From: CBDAKK01 sp965216965
GTDB lineage: Bacteria > Spirochaetota > Spirochaetia > WTKD01 > G963693115
Reading direction: 5' to 3'
DNA length: 64,000 nt
Assembly (NCBI GenBank): GCA_965216965.1
Contig: CBDCGX010000050.1
Span: 79,865-143,864 of the forward strand
A model generated the notes under the pieces. That model saw only the letters and a program-made list of their open reading frames with translations, was not told where the DNA came from and did not search any database. The stretch's first letter is position 1. Every line of letters starts with the position of its first letter. This document shows positions 25,277 through 34,670 of this stretch, piece after piece. Both the position numbers and the translations under genes were made by a program.

Positions 25277-26323
25277 ATGAAAAAGCGAGACAAATTATTC
25301 TTAGTAAAAATCATCACAGGGCTTATACTGATAGTAATAGTTCTCACATGGAATACAATAACTCTTATAACATCCTTAACAAAACAAAAAAACACAACAA
25401 CCACTAGAAAGGTACAATTACTTCTTGATTGGAGTCCCAATACAAACCATATAGGTGCCTATGTAGCAAGAGATAAAGGGCTTTTTAAAAACCGTAACCT
25501 CTCTGTTTCTATCTTACAAAACACTTCTCAATCTGTTGAGATACTTGTTGGAAGCAATAAAGCAGAATTTGGCTATTCATATCAAGATAGTGTTATTTTT
25601 GCACGAGCAGCAAGGTCTAACATTCCTATCATAACAATAGCAGCAGTACTTCCTCACAATACTTCGGGATTTGCATCTCTTAAAAGCAAATCCATTCTAA
25701 CTCCCAAAGACTTTGAGGGAAAAAGATATGGAGCATTTGGATCTCCTTTAGAGACACCTATACTAAAAACAGTCATGAATAGTTTTAATGCCAATGTAAA
25801 TACGGTTATATTTATACAAGCTGGCGAGCTTAACTTCTTTGAAGCAATACAGAGAAATATTTATGACTTTGCATGGATATTTGAAGGATGGACAGGGATA
25901 GAAGCAAAAATAAAAAACACCCCTCTGATATATCAAAGTCTTATTAAACTTGATAAAACTTTAGATATGTACACTCCCGTCATTATAACATCAGAATACA
26001 TGGTTAAAAACCACTCAGAGTTGGTTCAGGATTTTATAAGTGCTTTACAAGATGCATATCTCTGGTCTGCAAAAAACCCTAAAAATGCCGCAAAAATATT
26101 AATAAACGCCGAGCCTGCACTCAATACAAAACTCATTGAAAAAAGCATGGAATATCTTGCTCCTAAATTTATGGAAGAAGTAAGTAAAACTCAACCATGG
26201 GGGTTTATATCTAACAAACAATGGTCTCAATATAGGCAATGGCTACACAAGAACTTTCTCATTCCGAAAGCATATAAAGGAGAAAATGAATTTACAAATA
26301 GATTTGTGCTTCGGAAGAAATAA
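25277..26323 (+). CDS. thiY: NMT1/THI5-like substrate-binding protein for a thiamine precursor
   Basis: The 348-residue protein has an N-terminal hydrophobic anchor/signal (about 9-30). A binding-protein domain follows, with VQLLLDWSPNTNHIGAYVAR (about 46), the typical NMT1/THI5 opening, and FGYSYQDSVIFARAA (about 98) and WIFEGWTGIEA (about 202). It would capture a pyrimidine precursor or thiamine in the periplasm and deliver it to ThiX. The ribosome binding site AGGAG precedes ATG 25277. It lies four bases ahead of the ATPase gene. Confidence 0.9.
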   Translation: MKKRDKLFLVKIITGLILIVIVLTWNTITLITSLTKQKNTTTTRKVQLLLDWSPNTNHIGAYVARDKGLFKNRNLSVSILQNTSQSVEILVGSNKAEFGYSYQDSVIFARAARSNIPIITIAAVLPHNTSGFASLKSKSILTPKDFEGKRYGAFGSPLETPILKTVMNSFNANVNTVIFIQAGELNFFEAIQRNIYDFAWIFEGWTGIEAKIKNTPLIYQSLIKLDKTLDMYTPVIITSEYMVKNHSELVQDFISALQDAYLWSAKNPKNAAKILINAEPALNTKLIEKSMEYLAPKFMEEVSKTQPWGFISNKQWSQYRQWLHKNFLIPKAYKGENEFTNRFVLRKK

Positions 26324-26327
26324 TATA

Positions 26328-27035
26328 ATGCTTGTACTTAACCATATAACCGTAGCATATAAAAACAAAATAATTCTCCATGATATTTCCTTTTCTCTTC
26401 CAAAGAAAAAAACACTTTGCATATTAGGAAAAAGTGGTTGTGGAAAAAGCACACTTTTATCTGTTATAGCTGGACTTCTTTGCCCCACAAAAGGGAATAT
26501 TACTGTAGGAAATAAAGACGTAACAAATAAACGTGGGCATGCAAGCTTTATGCAACAGAATGATCTGTTGTTCCCTCATCTCACTATCATCGATAATGTT
26601 GCTCTTCCACTACGAATACAACACATGAGTAAAACCAATGCACGAGCAATAGCATTTAAATTATTAAAAAGATTCTCGCTTGATTCTGTTGCATTATCAT
26701 ATCCCATAACACTTTCGGGGGGAATGAAACAACGAATTGCTCTTATGCGATCTTACGCTTATTCTTCAAACCTTCTTTTACTTGACGAACCTTTTGCCCG
26801 TCTTGATGCCATTACAAAACTCCAATGTAGAGAATGGTGTAAAAATGTATGGAATAACCTTTCGGCATCAATTGTAATGGTAACGCACGATATAGATGAA
26901 GCTCTTGAAGTATCAGACTTTATTGCAATACTTGCAAAAGAACCGGCACGATTTGTGCTTTTTATTAGCACTCCTCGTTACAAAAAACAAAACACTTGTA
27001 AAATGAAAAAAGATTTACTACAATACTTAACGTAG
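26328..27035 (+). CDS. thiZ: ABC transporter ATPase for a thiamine precursor
   Basis: The 235-residue nucleotide-binding protein has Walker A GKSGCGKST (about 35), Q-loop MQQNDLLFPHLT, signature LSGGMKQR, Walker B LLLLDEPFARLD, and the H-loop TH. It powers ThiXY. I start it at ATG 26328, four bases after the thiY stop, rather than at an upstream frame overlapping thiY. Its TAG stop overlaps the GTG of the next lipoprotein gene (TAGTG), so the transcript continues. Confidence 0.92.
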   Translation: MLVLNHITVAYKNKIILHDISFSLPKKKTLCILGKSGCGKSTLLSVIAGLLCPTKGNITVGNKDVTNKRGHASFMQQNDLLFPHLTIIDNVALPLRIQHMSKTNARAIAFKLLKRFSLDSVALSYPITLSGGMKQRIALMRSYAYSSNLLLLDEPFARLDAITKLQCREWCKNVWNNLSASIVMVTHDIDEALEVSDFIAILAKEPARFVLFISTPRYKKQNTCKMKKDLLQYLT

Positions 27036-28547
27036 TGAAAAAAACTGTTCTTATTACCTATATAATATTATTTCTCAGTGTTATGGTAATTTCTTCTTGT
27101 TCTGCAAAAAGAAATCTGAGTATTAAAAAAAATGCTTAACAATACAATCCGTATTTCTCTTAGTGGGAATCCAACCACTCTTGATGTACAAAAAACTCCT
27201 GCAACAATAACTGCACAAGTAAGTAGAAATATATACGATACGCTCATTGATTCTGATCTCAGCCCCCTCCTTGCACAATCATGGACTGTTTCAAAAGATG
27301 CAACAACATGGACATTCACATTAAGGGAAAACGTATATTTCCACGATGGAAGTCTTCTTACTGCAGATGATGTAGTCGCAAGCATAAAACGAATTCAAGA
27401 TCCTAGTACTTCTTCTCCCTTTGTAAAAGACACATATCTTATCAAAGAAATAAAAGCAAGTGATACGTATACTGTTACAATATTGCTAACTATTCCCTAC
27501 CCTCCTTTTTTATATTTGCTCGCAGACACTAAATTTTCAATACTTTCTAAAAAACATATAGAGCAAAAACACGACTTTGATAGAGAACCAATAGGCACTG
27601 GTCCTTTTGCGTTTATATCATGGGTAGATAATTCTGTTATATCTCTTAAGAAGAATAATAATTATTATCTTCCTGTCTTGCCAGAATATGTAGACTTTAT
27701 AATAATCCCAGATGCCCCAGCTCAGGTACAAGCAATACTACGAGGAGAGCTTGATATTCTTCCCTATGTTATAAACCCTGAACTTTCGCAACTAAGAATA
27801 ACTCCACACATAAAGGTGTTGGAACAACCAAACTCAACAATACTTGTACTGGCAATGAATCTTCAAAAAGCCCCTTTTAATAATCTTTCTTTTAGAAAAG
27901 CTCTCACAGAATCTATAGACAAGGAAGCAGTACTTTCCACTGCATATGGCGGAGGAAAAGTCACAAATACATTCTGGCACAGTGCTTCTCCTTTCTATAT
28001 TAGCATCCCCTCAATATATAACCCCCAAGCGGCAAAAAGATATTTCTCTAAAAATCCGCCTTCACGAGAACTTACCATAACTATTCCACAAATGTATGAA
28101 CCACACGTTCGTGCAGGTCAACTGTATCAGCAAATGCTATTGAAAGTGGGAGTGAAAACAAAAATAGAGCGCGTTGACTGGGCAACATGGCTTAGTCGTG
28201 TGTATAAAAAAAGAGAATTTGATATGACTATTATAGGACATACGGGAAAACTTTTTCCTTCTCAACGACTTAACGCATATGGGAATGGAGAAAATTACAT
28301 AGGATGGTCAGATCCTTTATTTAGAGAGCTCATAGAAAAAGCAGAAAAAGAAACTAATACGCAAGCACAAATACTCTTATACCAAGAAGCACTGTATCGA
28401 ATGAGTAATGATTTTGCCTTCATTTTTATAGGTGAAAGCACCATTGACATTGCATATAATGCACGCATAAAGAATCTAATAGTAGATCCTGTATTAGAAA
28501 CATATAAGTTAAAAGACATCATCATTACGAATAATGAAGCACCATAA
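27035..28547 (+). CDS. Oligopeptide-type ABC substrate-binding lipoprotein, interrupted at an A8 run
   Basis: The first frame (GTG 27035) encodes a lipoprotein signal ending VMVISSC and stops soon after. The second frame (from 27132) encodes the rest of an SBP_bac_5 protein: LSGNPTTLDVQKTP, SWTVSKDATTWTFTLRENV and LTADDVVASIKRI. The frames meet in eight A's (27125-27132). Losing one A joins signal and mature protein perfectly. Either the gene is freshly broken or polymerase slippage supplies full-length protein. It overlaps thiZ by one base and dppC by 14, so it belongs to the TPP-riboswitch transcript. Confidence 0.85.
27125..27132 (+). repeat. A8 homopolymer at a frame break
   Basis: Eight A's lie between the signal-peptide frame and the binding-domain frame of the lipoprotein gene. 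Seven A's would restore a single frame. Confidence 0.8.
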
Positions 28548-29346
28548 ATCACAAAAATATAGCATCTTTCTTTTTGCTTCCACCTCTATCATTTTTATTC
28601 TACTTTCATTCTTTATGGAAAATAATAAACAATGGGATCCATATCTAACACGGGATAATACAATCTTACAAAAACCATCTTTAGAATTTCCCTTAGGAAC
28701 AGATGAACTTGGAAGAAATATTTTAAGCAGAGTTATTGTAGGTACTGCTAACAGCCTTACAATTTCTTTCTTAGCAGTGGCAATTTCTTTATTTTCTGGA
28801 CTCTTTATATCACTTATTGCTGTATCTTTTCACAAGTATTTCTTATCTTCTTTTCTTTTTCTATCTGATGTGACACTTTCAATCCCCATACTTATTTTAT
28901 GTTTAGTAATAGCAGCAACATCAGAAGTAAAAGGAAAAACTATCATTATAATAGGGGAAATAGTAGCTTTTACTCCACTTATTATGCGTGTATCAATTCA
29001 GGAATTAATTAATGTTATGAAACAAGAGTTTACTCGCGTATCAATTGGATATGGGAAACACCCCTTCTTTGTAGCAATACAACACGGATTGCCCTTCTTG
29101 CTACCTAAACTGTATGCCCAATCCATCACACTCATATCTATTGCCATAGGAATTGAGGGTGGCTTATCCTACTTTGGCTTGGGCATCCAACTTCCTAAGC
29201 CAAGCCTCGGTATACTCTTACAGCAATCTCGAAATTATCTATACGTATCGCCGTGGTATACTCTTGCTCCTTCTATTGTATTCTTTGCTCTTTTATGCAT
29301 GCTTTCTTTTGTGGTACTTCATAGTTCCGCACAAAATAAAAGATAA
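28534..29346 (+). CDS. Oligopeptide/dipeptide ABC transporter permease, DppC/OppC type
   Basis: The 270-residue inner-membrane protein has the DppC marks: PLGTDELGRNILSRVIVGT (about 52), a EAA-type loop around EFTRVSIGYGKHPFFVAIQH (about 165-185), GGLSYFGLGIQLPKPSLG (about 210) and a C-terminal helix. It pairs with the binding protein just upstream (14-base overlap). The B-type partner is at 14179-15102 and the ATPases are outside the window. It is the last gene of the five-gene run behind the TPP riboswitch. Confidence 0.88.
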   Translation: MKHHKSQKYSIFLFASTSIIFILLSFFMENNKQWDPYLTRDNTILQKPSLEFPLGTDELGRNILSRVIVGTANSLTISFLAVAISLFSGLFISLIAVSFHKYFLSSFLFLSDVTLSIPILILCLVIAATSEVKGKTIIIIGEIVAFTPLIMRVSIQELINVMKQEFTRVSIGYGKHPFFVAIQHGLPFLLPKLYAQSITLISIAIGIEGGLSYFGLGIQLPKPSLGILLQQSRNYLYVSPWYTLAPSIVFFALLCMLSFVVLHSSAQNKR

Positions 29347-29354
29347 TATTTATA

Positions 29355-29936
29355 TTACACCAAATCACATGCTTCTTGAGGCATCCAATGTTTTTCTTTT
29401 CCTTCCCATTTCACATTACATCCAATAGGATTAGTAACACTTATTCTTGGTCGTTTCCCATTTACAATATCATCAAGCACATCATTAAGCGTATTCTCTG
29501 TAATCTCCTCTGGTTCACGAGGAGAATCGTTCCCCCTTCCCGTGTAAAGTAGCGTTCTATCTTTATTAAAGATAAAAAAATGGGGGGTGCGCAATGCCCC
29601 ATACGATTTTGCAACATCTTGTGTTTTATCATGCAAGTATATCCAAGGGAATGCATATTTTTTCATTCTCTCTACCATTTTCTCAAAGCTATCATCTGGT
29701 TTTGTATTCTGACTATTAGAATTTATTCCTACAAACTGCACCCCTTGAGGAGCATATGCAAGAGCTGTTTTCTGAGTAATCTTATCCGAATTTATAACAA
29801 AAGGGCAATGATTGCAAGTGAAAAATAGCACTAGAATATTTGCATCCTTAAAACTATCTAAAGAATACTGTTTCCCGTCGGTTGCTAGAAGCATAAAGTC
29901 ATGTGCTTTATCTCCAATACTAAGCGTAAATGCCAT
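29355..29936 (-). CDS. Thioredoxin-fold redoxin (AhpC/TSA-like)
   Basis: The 193-residue protein has the redoxin fold: AHDFMLLATDGKQYSLDSF (about 10), LVLFFTCNHCPFVINSD with a CNHC redox pair (about 35), then ALRTPHFFIFNKD with the cis-proline (about 110), and IGCNVKWEGKEKHW near the end. The conserved IGCNxKW tail marks a widespread thioredoxin-like family of unclear role, probably a peroxidase or disulfide reductase. There is no signal peptide. I start at ATG 29936, which has AAGGAGG upstream. It is divergent from the HMA gene and convergent with dppC. Confidence 0.85.
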   Translation of the reverse strand: MAFTLSIGDKAHDFMLLATDGKQYSLDSFKDANILVLFFTCNHCPFVINSDKITQKTALAYAPQGVQFVGINSNSQNTKPDDSFEKMVERMKKYAFPWIYLHDKTQDVAKSYGALRTPHFFIFNKDRTLLYTGRGNDSPREPEEITENTLNDVLDDIVNGKRPRISVTNPIGCNVKWEGKEKHWMPQEACDLV

Positions 29937-29969
29937 AAGTTGTATCCTCCTTAAAAATTTACTTTTAAC

Positions 29970-29975
29970 TATAAT
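29970..29975 (+). promoter_or_regulatory. -10 box 6 bases before ATG 29982 (leaderless)
   Basis: TATAAT (29970-29975) is followed by GAGTAT and the ATG of the metal-binding protein. It lies in the 45-base space between two divergent start codons. Confidence 0.5.
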
Positions 29976-29981
29976 GAGTAT

Positions 29982-30230
29982 ATGGAAAATAGCGAAAAAA
30001 TACAAACTTCTAAAAGAGCAATATTAGAACTCATAGGAGCAACATGTACATCATGTGCTATAGGCATAGAGCACATGGGCGGACATTTTGATGGCGTAAG
30101 CAATATATGGGTAGATAAAAAAGAAAGCCGTATTTATGTTGATTATAACGGAGACACCATGATTCTTGAAAAGATATGCGATTTTGTATTTAGAATAGGC
30201 TATCAGGCAAATATTATTCAAACAGAATAA
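29982..30230 (+). CDS. Small heavy-metal-associated (HMA) domain protein
   Basis: The 82-residue protein is a single ferredoxin-like HMA domain. LELIGATCTSCAIGIEH holds the CxxC metal-binding loop, followed by the beta-alpha-beta pattern VSNIWVDKKESRIYVDY and CDFVFRIGYQANII. Stand-alone domains of this kind act as copper chaperones or donors to P-type ATPases or transporters, and none is in the window. The first CxxC residue context is GATCTSC rather than the usual GMxCxxC. It is transcribed from a TATAAT box 6 bases before the ATG, without a ribosome binding site. Confidence 0.8.
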   Translation: MENSEKIQTSKRAILELIGATCTSCAIGIEHMGGHFDGVSNIWVDKKESRIYVDYNGDTMILEKICDFVFRIGYQANIIQTE

Positions 30231-30248
30231 TATTCTTAATATATGACA

Positions 30249-33050
30249 TTACACCAATGCCTCTTCTGTATGTTCCTTCTTAAGAGAGTTCTTAATATTC
30301 TTTTTCTTTATAACAAAATCTTTTTTATTATGTTTTTCTTGTCCACTTATTAGGACAATATCGCCATACTCTATAGATTCCGAAAGTATGGCATCGGCAA
30401 CTTTATCTTCTATAATTCTTATTCCTCTACGAATACTTCTTGCCCCATATCGTTCATCATAATAGTAAGAGTACAATAATTCTTTTGCAGAATTATGTAA
30501 TGAAATTGTTATGTTTTGTTCTTCAAGCAATTTAGATAAATCGCTAGTCATATAATCTATAACCTTTCTTATATTTTTTTCATCAAAAGTCTCATATATT
30601 ATGATATCATCAAATCTATTAATAAGTTCTGGTCGGAATACTTGAGAAAGTTCTTCATGAATAATATATTTGATATTTTCTCTTTTATCTTTATCAATAG
30701 AGAATCCAAAGTTTACTTTCTTTGCAATTTCAGAAGACCCTATATTTGATGTCATAATAATCATACAATGCCTAAAATCAGCAATTTCCCCACACTGTCC
30801 TTGTAACATGCCATCATCTAAAATCTGTAAAAACATATCAAATACTTTCTTCCCTGCCTTTTCTATTTCATCAAAAAGAAGTATTTGTCTCGGTTTGCTA
30901 CGTACTGCTTTTATAAGAAGCCCACCTTCTTCATAACCCACATATCCGGGAGGTGCACCAATAAGCCTGCTAATTCCATGCTCTTCACTAAAGTCAGACA
31001 TATCAAAACGAGTAAGTGACTCCTCATTTCCAAACAATGCTTTTGCAAGTTGCTTCGCAGTATGTGTTTTTCCAACTCCTGTTGGTCCCAGAAATAGAAA
31101 AGATCCCACAGCCCGCTTTGTATTCCGTATTCCAACAAGGCTTCTTCGAATAGATGATATAAGAGCACTTCTTGCACATTCTTGCCCTATAATATTCTCT
31201 TCTAGTTCTTTCGTGAGAGTATGTATAATTGTAGCTTTGTTTTTATTTACGTCCATTCTATCTGTAGGAACACCAGTAATATCTGAAATTACTTCTCGGA
31301 CATCTTGAGCCGATATCTTTCTCACATATGCCATGCTGTTAGTTAACAATGTGTTTTGTAGCTTACTTCGTCGAGTTATAATATCATATAGTTTCTCATT
31401 CTCATCGTAAATCGCACAAGATAAAGTATTTTGTTTTTTATCTTGCATGCCGTGTTCCAAAGATATATTATATTTTAAAGAATCATGTATTTTCTTATCT
31501 GTATTTGATTCTTGATACACTGTGTCCACACTATCTCTATTATCTTTTTTTGTTAATACTTCAATCTTCTCTTCTGAGTCTTTTAGAATCTTATGCATGC
31601 TATGATATAATTGTGTAAGCTCGGGAATAGCGTGTACTTTCTCTAATCTATAAAAAGACCCAACCTCATCTAACATATCAATTGCCTTGTCTGGAAGTTT
31701 CCTGTCTAACATATAATCCTGGGTGAGCCTTATTATTTCTTGTAAAGCCTCATCGGTAAAATTCACTAAATGCTTTTTCTCGTATACACTCTTACCCTTC
31801 TTAAGGGCAAAGAAAGTGCCTTCTGCAGAAAGCTCTTCTACTGATATTACATTTATTCTTCTTACTAAACCCTTATCTTTTTCTATATGTTTTTGATATT
31901 CATCAAGAGTAGTTGCTCCTATACAACATAATTCCCCTCTTGCAAGTGCGGGTTTAAGAATGCCTGCCGCATCCATAGTCATATTTGCAGTAACGCCTGC
32001 TCCAATAAGATGATGAAACTCATCAATAAATAAAATAGTAGGGGCTTTTTTTGAATAAGATTGAATCTTTTCAAGAAGTTTGCATATCCTTTCCTCAAAA
32101 TCTCCTCTAAAACGAGTTCCTGCCATTAGTACTGCAATATCAAGCTGTAATATTCTCGCATTTAACAGTGGTAACGGTGCCTCTCCCCAGCATATGCGCC
32201 TTGCAACTTCTTCTATAATTGCTGTTTTTCCAACCCCTGGCTCTCCTATAAGCAGGGGATTGTTCTTTGTTTTTCTTAGCAATGTTCTAAAAATATGCTC
32301 TATTTCCTTTTCTCGACCATGTATAATATTCTCTGAATGAAACATTTTTTCTGTAAGGTCAATGATGCTTTTATCTACCTCAGATTTTTCAAGAGAGCCC
32401 CACATAGATTCGTCCGACTCATGACATTCTTTTTCTTCCAATCTCAATCTTAGTTTTTCATAAGAAATATGATCTATATTTTCTTCTTTTATACTATCTT
32501 TATAAATCATTGACTTTTCTTCTTTCTGTTTATATGCCTCATTTTCATAGTAAATAATATGATGAGCAAAATTATGATAATAATTATATAAACCATCAAA
32601 TGCTATTTTATGGCGTTGCATTATATTTTGAGTCACACTACCTTCTTCTTTACAACACGCTATAAAAAGCACAAAAGAATCTATTTCTTCTACTGCCAAA
32701 AGACGTGATTCTTCTATTGAAGAATATAGTATTTTATAAGTACGTACAGAAAGGTTTCTAGTAACACTTAAATTATAAAATTTTATAATTTCAGCATATT
32801 TATTAAAAGAAGCCTCTGTGGGAAAAACCTGTGTATTATCCGTCTTTTTAAGTGCGTCTTCTAACATAAGCTGAAACTGAACAGGATCTATAAATTGTTC
32901 TATAATCTTATATGCAATTCCATTTGCATCCTTTAACAATCCAATAAGAACATGCTCAGGTAGTATTTTCTTATGAGAAAACTGCAATGCCTCTGCAACA
33001 GAAAGATGATTAACTATATACTTGCTACATTTAGTAAATCCTTTAAACAT
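30249..33050 (-). CDS. clpC: ATP-dependent Clp protease ATP-binding subunit (ClpC/ClpA class)
   Basis: The 933-residue AAA+ unfoldase has an N-domain (about 1-150), first AAA module with Walker A GEPGVGKTA and Walker B LFIDEFHHLIG, a middle region (about 500-600), second AAA module with Walker A GPTGVGKTH and Walker B LLFDEIEKA, and a C-terminal D2-small domain (RPELINRFDDIIIYETF). A loop with NFGFS after the second sensor region is a candidate ClpP contact. The middle region is Lys/Asp-rich and divergent. It feeds unfolded proteins to ClpP. No ribosome binding site precedes ATG 33050; TATAAT lies 23 bases upstream. Confidence 0.93.
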   Translation of the reverse strand: MFKGFTKCSKYIVNHLSVAEALQFSHKKILPEHVLIGLLKDANGIAYKIIEQFIDPVQFQLMLEDALKKTDNTQVFPTEASFNKYAEIIKFYNLSVTRNLSVRTYKILYSSIEESRLLAVEEIDSFVLFIACCKEEGSVTQNIMQRHKIAFDGLYNYYHNFAHHIIYYENEAYKQKEEKSMIYKDSIKEENIDHISYEKLRLRLEEKECHESDESMWGSLEKSEVDKSIIDLTEKMFHSENIIHGREKEIEHIFRTLLRKTKNNPLLIGEPGVGKTAIIEEVARRICWGEAPLPLLNARILQLDIAVLMAGTRFRGDFEERICKLLEKIQSYSKKAPTILFIDEFHHLIGAGVTANMTMDAAGILKPALARGELCCIGATTLDEYQKHIEKDKGLVRRINVISVEELSAEGTFFALKKGKSVYEKKHLVNFTDEALQEIIRLTQDYMLDRKLPDKAIDMLDEVGSFYRLEKVHAIPELTQLYHSMHKILKDSEEKIEVLTKKDNRDSVDTVYQESNTDKKIHDSLKYNISLEHGMQDKKQNTLSCAIYDENEKLYDIITRRSKLQNTLLTNSMAYVRKISAQDVREVISDITGVPTDRMDVNKNKATIIHTLTKELEENIIGQECARSALISSIRRSLVGIRNTKRAVGSFLFLGPTGVGKTHTAKQLAKALFGNEESLTRFDMSDFSEEHGISRLIGAPPGYVGYEEGGLLIKAVRSKPRQILLFDEIEKAGKKVFDMFLQILDDGMLQGQCGEIADFRHCMIIMTSNIGSSEIAKKVNFGFSIDKDKRENIKYIIHEELSQVFRPELINRFDDIIIYETFDEKNIRKVIDYMTSDLSKLLEEQNITISLHNSAKELLYSYYYDERYGARSIRRGIRIIEDKVADAILSESIEYGDIVLISGQEKHNKKDFVIKKKNIKNSLKKEHTEEALV

Positions 33051-33139
33051 ATCGTAATAAAAATTATCGACATATTATAACAAAATCTTGAATACTTCCA
33101 ATATAGATAGTAAACATATGTTAAAATAATTAATTAGAC

Positions 33140-34456
33140 ATGGCAATAAAACACTATTTTCTATCTATAGACATAGGCACTCACTCTTTTAAATATGCAT
33201 TATTTGACCATAATAAGCTTTGTCTTTCATACAAAAGCCTTATTTTTAACAAAAAAGAACCTGTTATTCCCAATAAATGGGAGAAATGCCTTCTCCATTG
33301 TACAGAAACATGCTCTTATTTAGAAAATACTGCTCTCTATATCAGTATTTCGGGACATGGACCAAGTATCGTATGTCTTGATAAAAATGAAAAAATAATA
33401 GATTATGTAAGCTGGAACACTAAACATGCAGAATATATACAAGGTCTCCATTCTTACTTTTTACCACAACTTGCCTATATAAGAACACACAAACCATCTC
33501 TCTATAAAAAAATATCATGTGTACTTCCACCAGCCGAATATCTCGCTTTCTTGCTAAGTGGTATTAAATCGGCTTGGGTTCCCCATAAGGCCTTTGCATC
33601 TTACGTATGGACTGCAAAAGAAATTAAATCTTACAATTTTCCACACCGTCTTTTCCCAAAAATAACGCTAAGTGCTCGCATACTAGGAAAAGCACGTGGT
33701 CGCCTTGCAGATATTTTCTTACAATATTACAATAATGTTTATATCGTTTCGGGAGGGCTTGACTACATGAGTGCTCTCTTAGGAAGCAACTGTTATTCTC
33801 CCAAAACAATATGCATTAGGAGTGGAACATCTGTCGTTCTCAATACAACAGTAAAGGGTTCTATACAGAAAGAAATATCTCCCGACAAAACCCTCTTTCC
33901 TGAATTTACTCTCATGCATTTCTTTCCCGAATATACTCACAAAGGCATTACTCTTCCTCACTATACTAAACTATATGTGGCAATGAAGAGTCTCTGGACA
34001 GAACAAGAACAGTATTCTTTTACAAAGATATTAAAAATACTCTCTAAAGTAAATGTATCGTATGTAGAAAAACACCTCAAACCTCTCATTACTAGATCAC
34101 GACCCATTACCAGCATACGCCTCGCCTTAACCAAACATAAGATAGTAGGTTCACAAAACCATGCTGCTCATATTATGGTGCTGCTTGCTCTTATATTTAT
34201 AGAAGCATTATCTCATATTACAGCATGTGATAAAAAAAAATCTTTTACTGTAGGAATAAGCGGTGGCATGGCAAAAGACAAAGTATTTACAAAAGCACTC
34301 TCCCATCTCATTTGTCACCCCATACATATACATGTTCCTCAACACTGTGAACTTATTGGAAATCTTGCTTTTTCCCTTGTAGCATCAAAAGAATCAGTAA
34401 ACATTCGTAGTGCTCTTAAAAAGATTGCAAAAATATATCCTTCTATTTTCTTATGA
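33140..34456 (+). CDS. FGGY-family carbohydrate kinase, substrate unknown
   Basis: The 438-residue protein has the FGGY layout. The N-terminal phosphate-1 motif is FLSIDIGTHSFKYALFD, ISISGHGPSIVCLD (about 69) follows, and VSGGLDYMSALLGS (about 203) carries the catalytic Asp equivalent of the GxxD motif. The C-terminal domain has FTVGISGGMAKDKVFTKALS, the adenosine motif. It resembles xylulokinase or related sugar kinases but is shorter than the usual 490-520 residues. The substrate cannot be named. It is divergent from clpC, with 89 bases between starts. Confidence 0.78.
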   Translation: MAIKHYFLSIDIGTHSFKYALFDHNKLCLSYKSLIFNKKEPVIPNKWEKCLLHCTETCSYLENTALYISISGHGPSIVCLDKNEKIIDYVSWNTKHAEYIQGLHSYFLPQLAYIRTHKPSLYKKISCVLPPAEYLAFLLSGIKSAWVPHKAFASYVWTAKEIKSYNFPHRLFPKITLSARILGKARGRLADIFLQYYNNVYIVSGGLDYMSALLGSNCYSPKTICIRSGTSVVLNTTVKGSIQKEISPDKTLFPEFTLMHFFPEYTHKGITLPHYTKLYVAMKSLWTEQEQYSFTKILKILSKVNVSYVEKHLKPLITRSRPITSIRLALTKHKIVGSQNHAAHIMVLLALIFIEALSHITACDKKKSFTVGISGGMAKDKVFTKALSHLICHPIHIHVPQHCELIGNLAFSLVASKESVNIRSALKKIAKIYPSIFL

Positions 34457-34670
34457 AATAACCAGTCTTTTAAATTAAGTATAATCGTATTAATCTTATA
34501 GAGTAAATTAATTAAAACAGGATGAAATGTCAAAACAAATATTCTATATCCTATACTAGCTTTGGCAAGTCATACACAACACATTACATCTATACTTTTT
34601 TTCGCACAAGTTTTTATTTTCAACATATCTTCTAACATAATAATATATATTATAACTCACCACGATGTAT

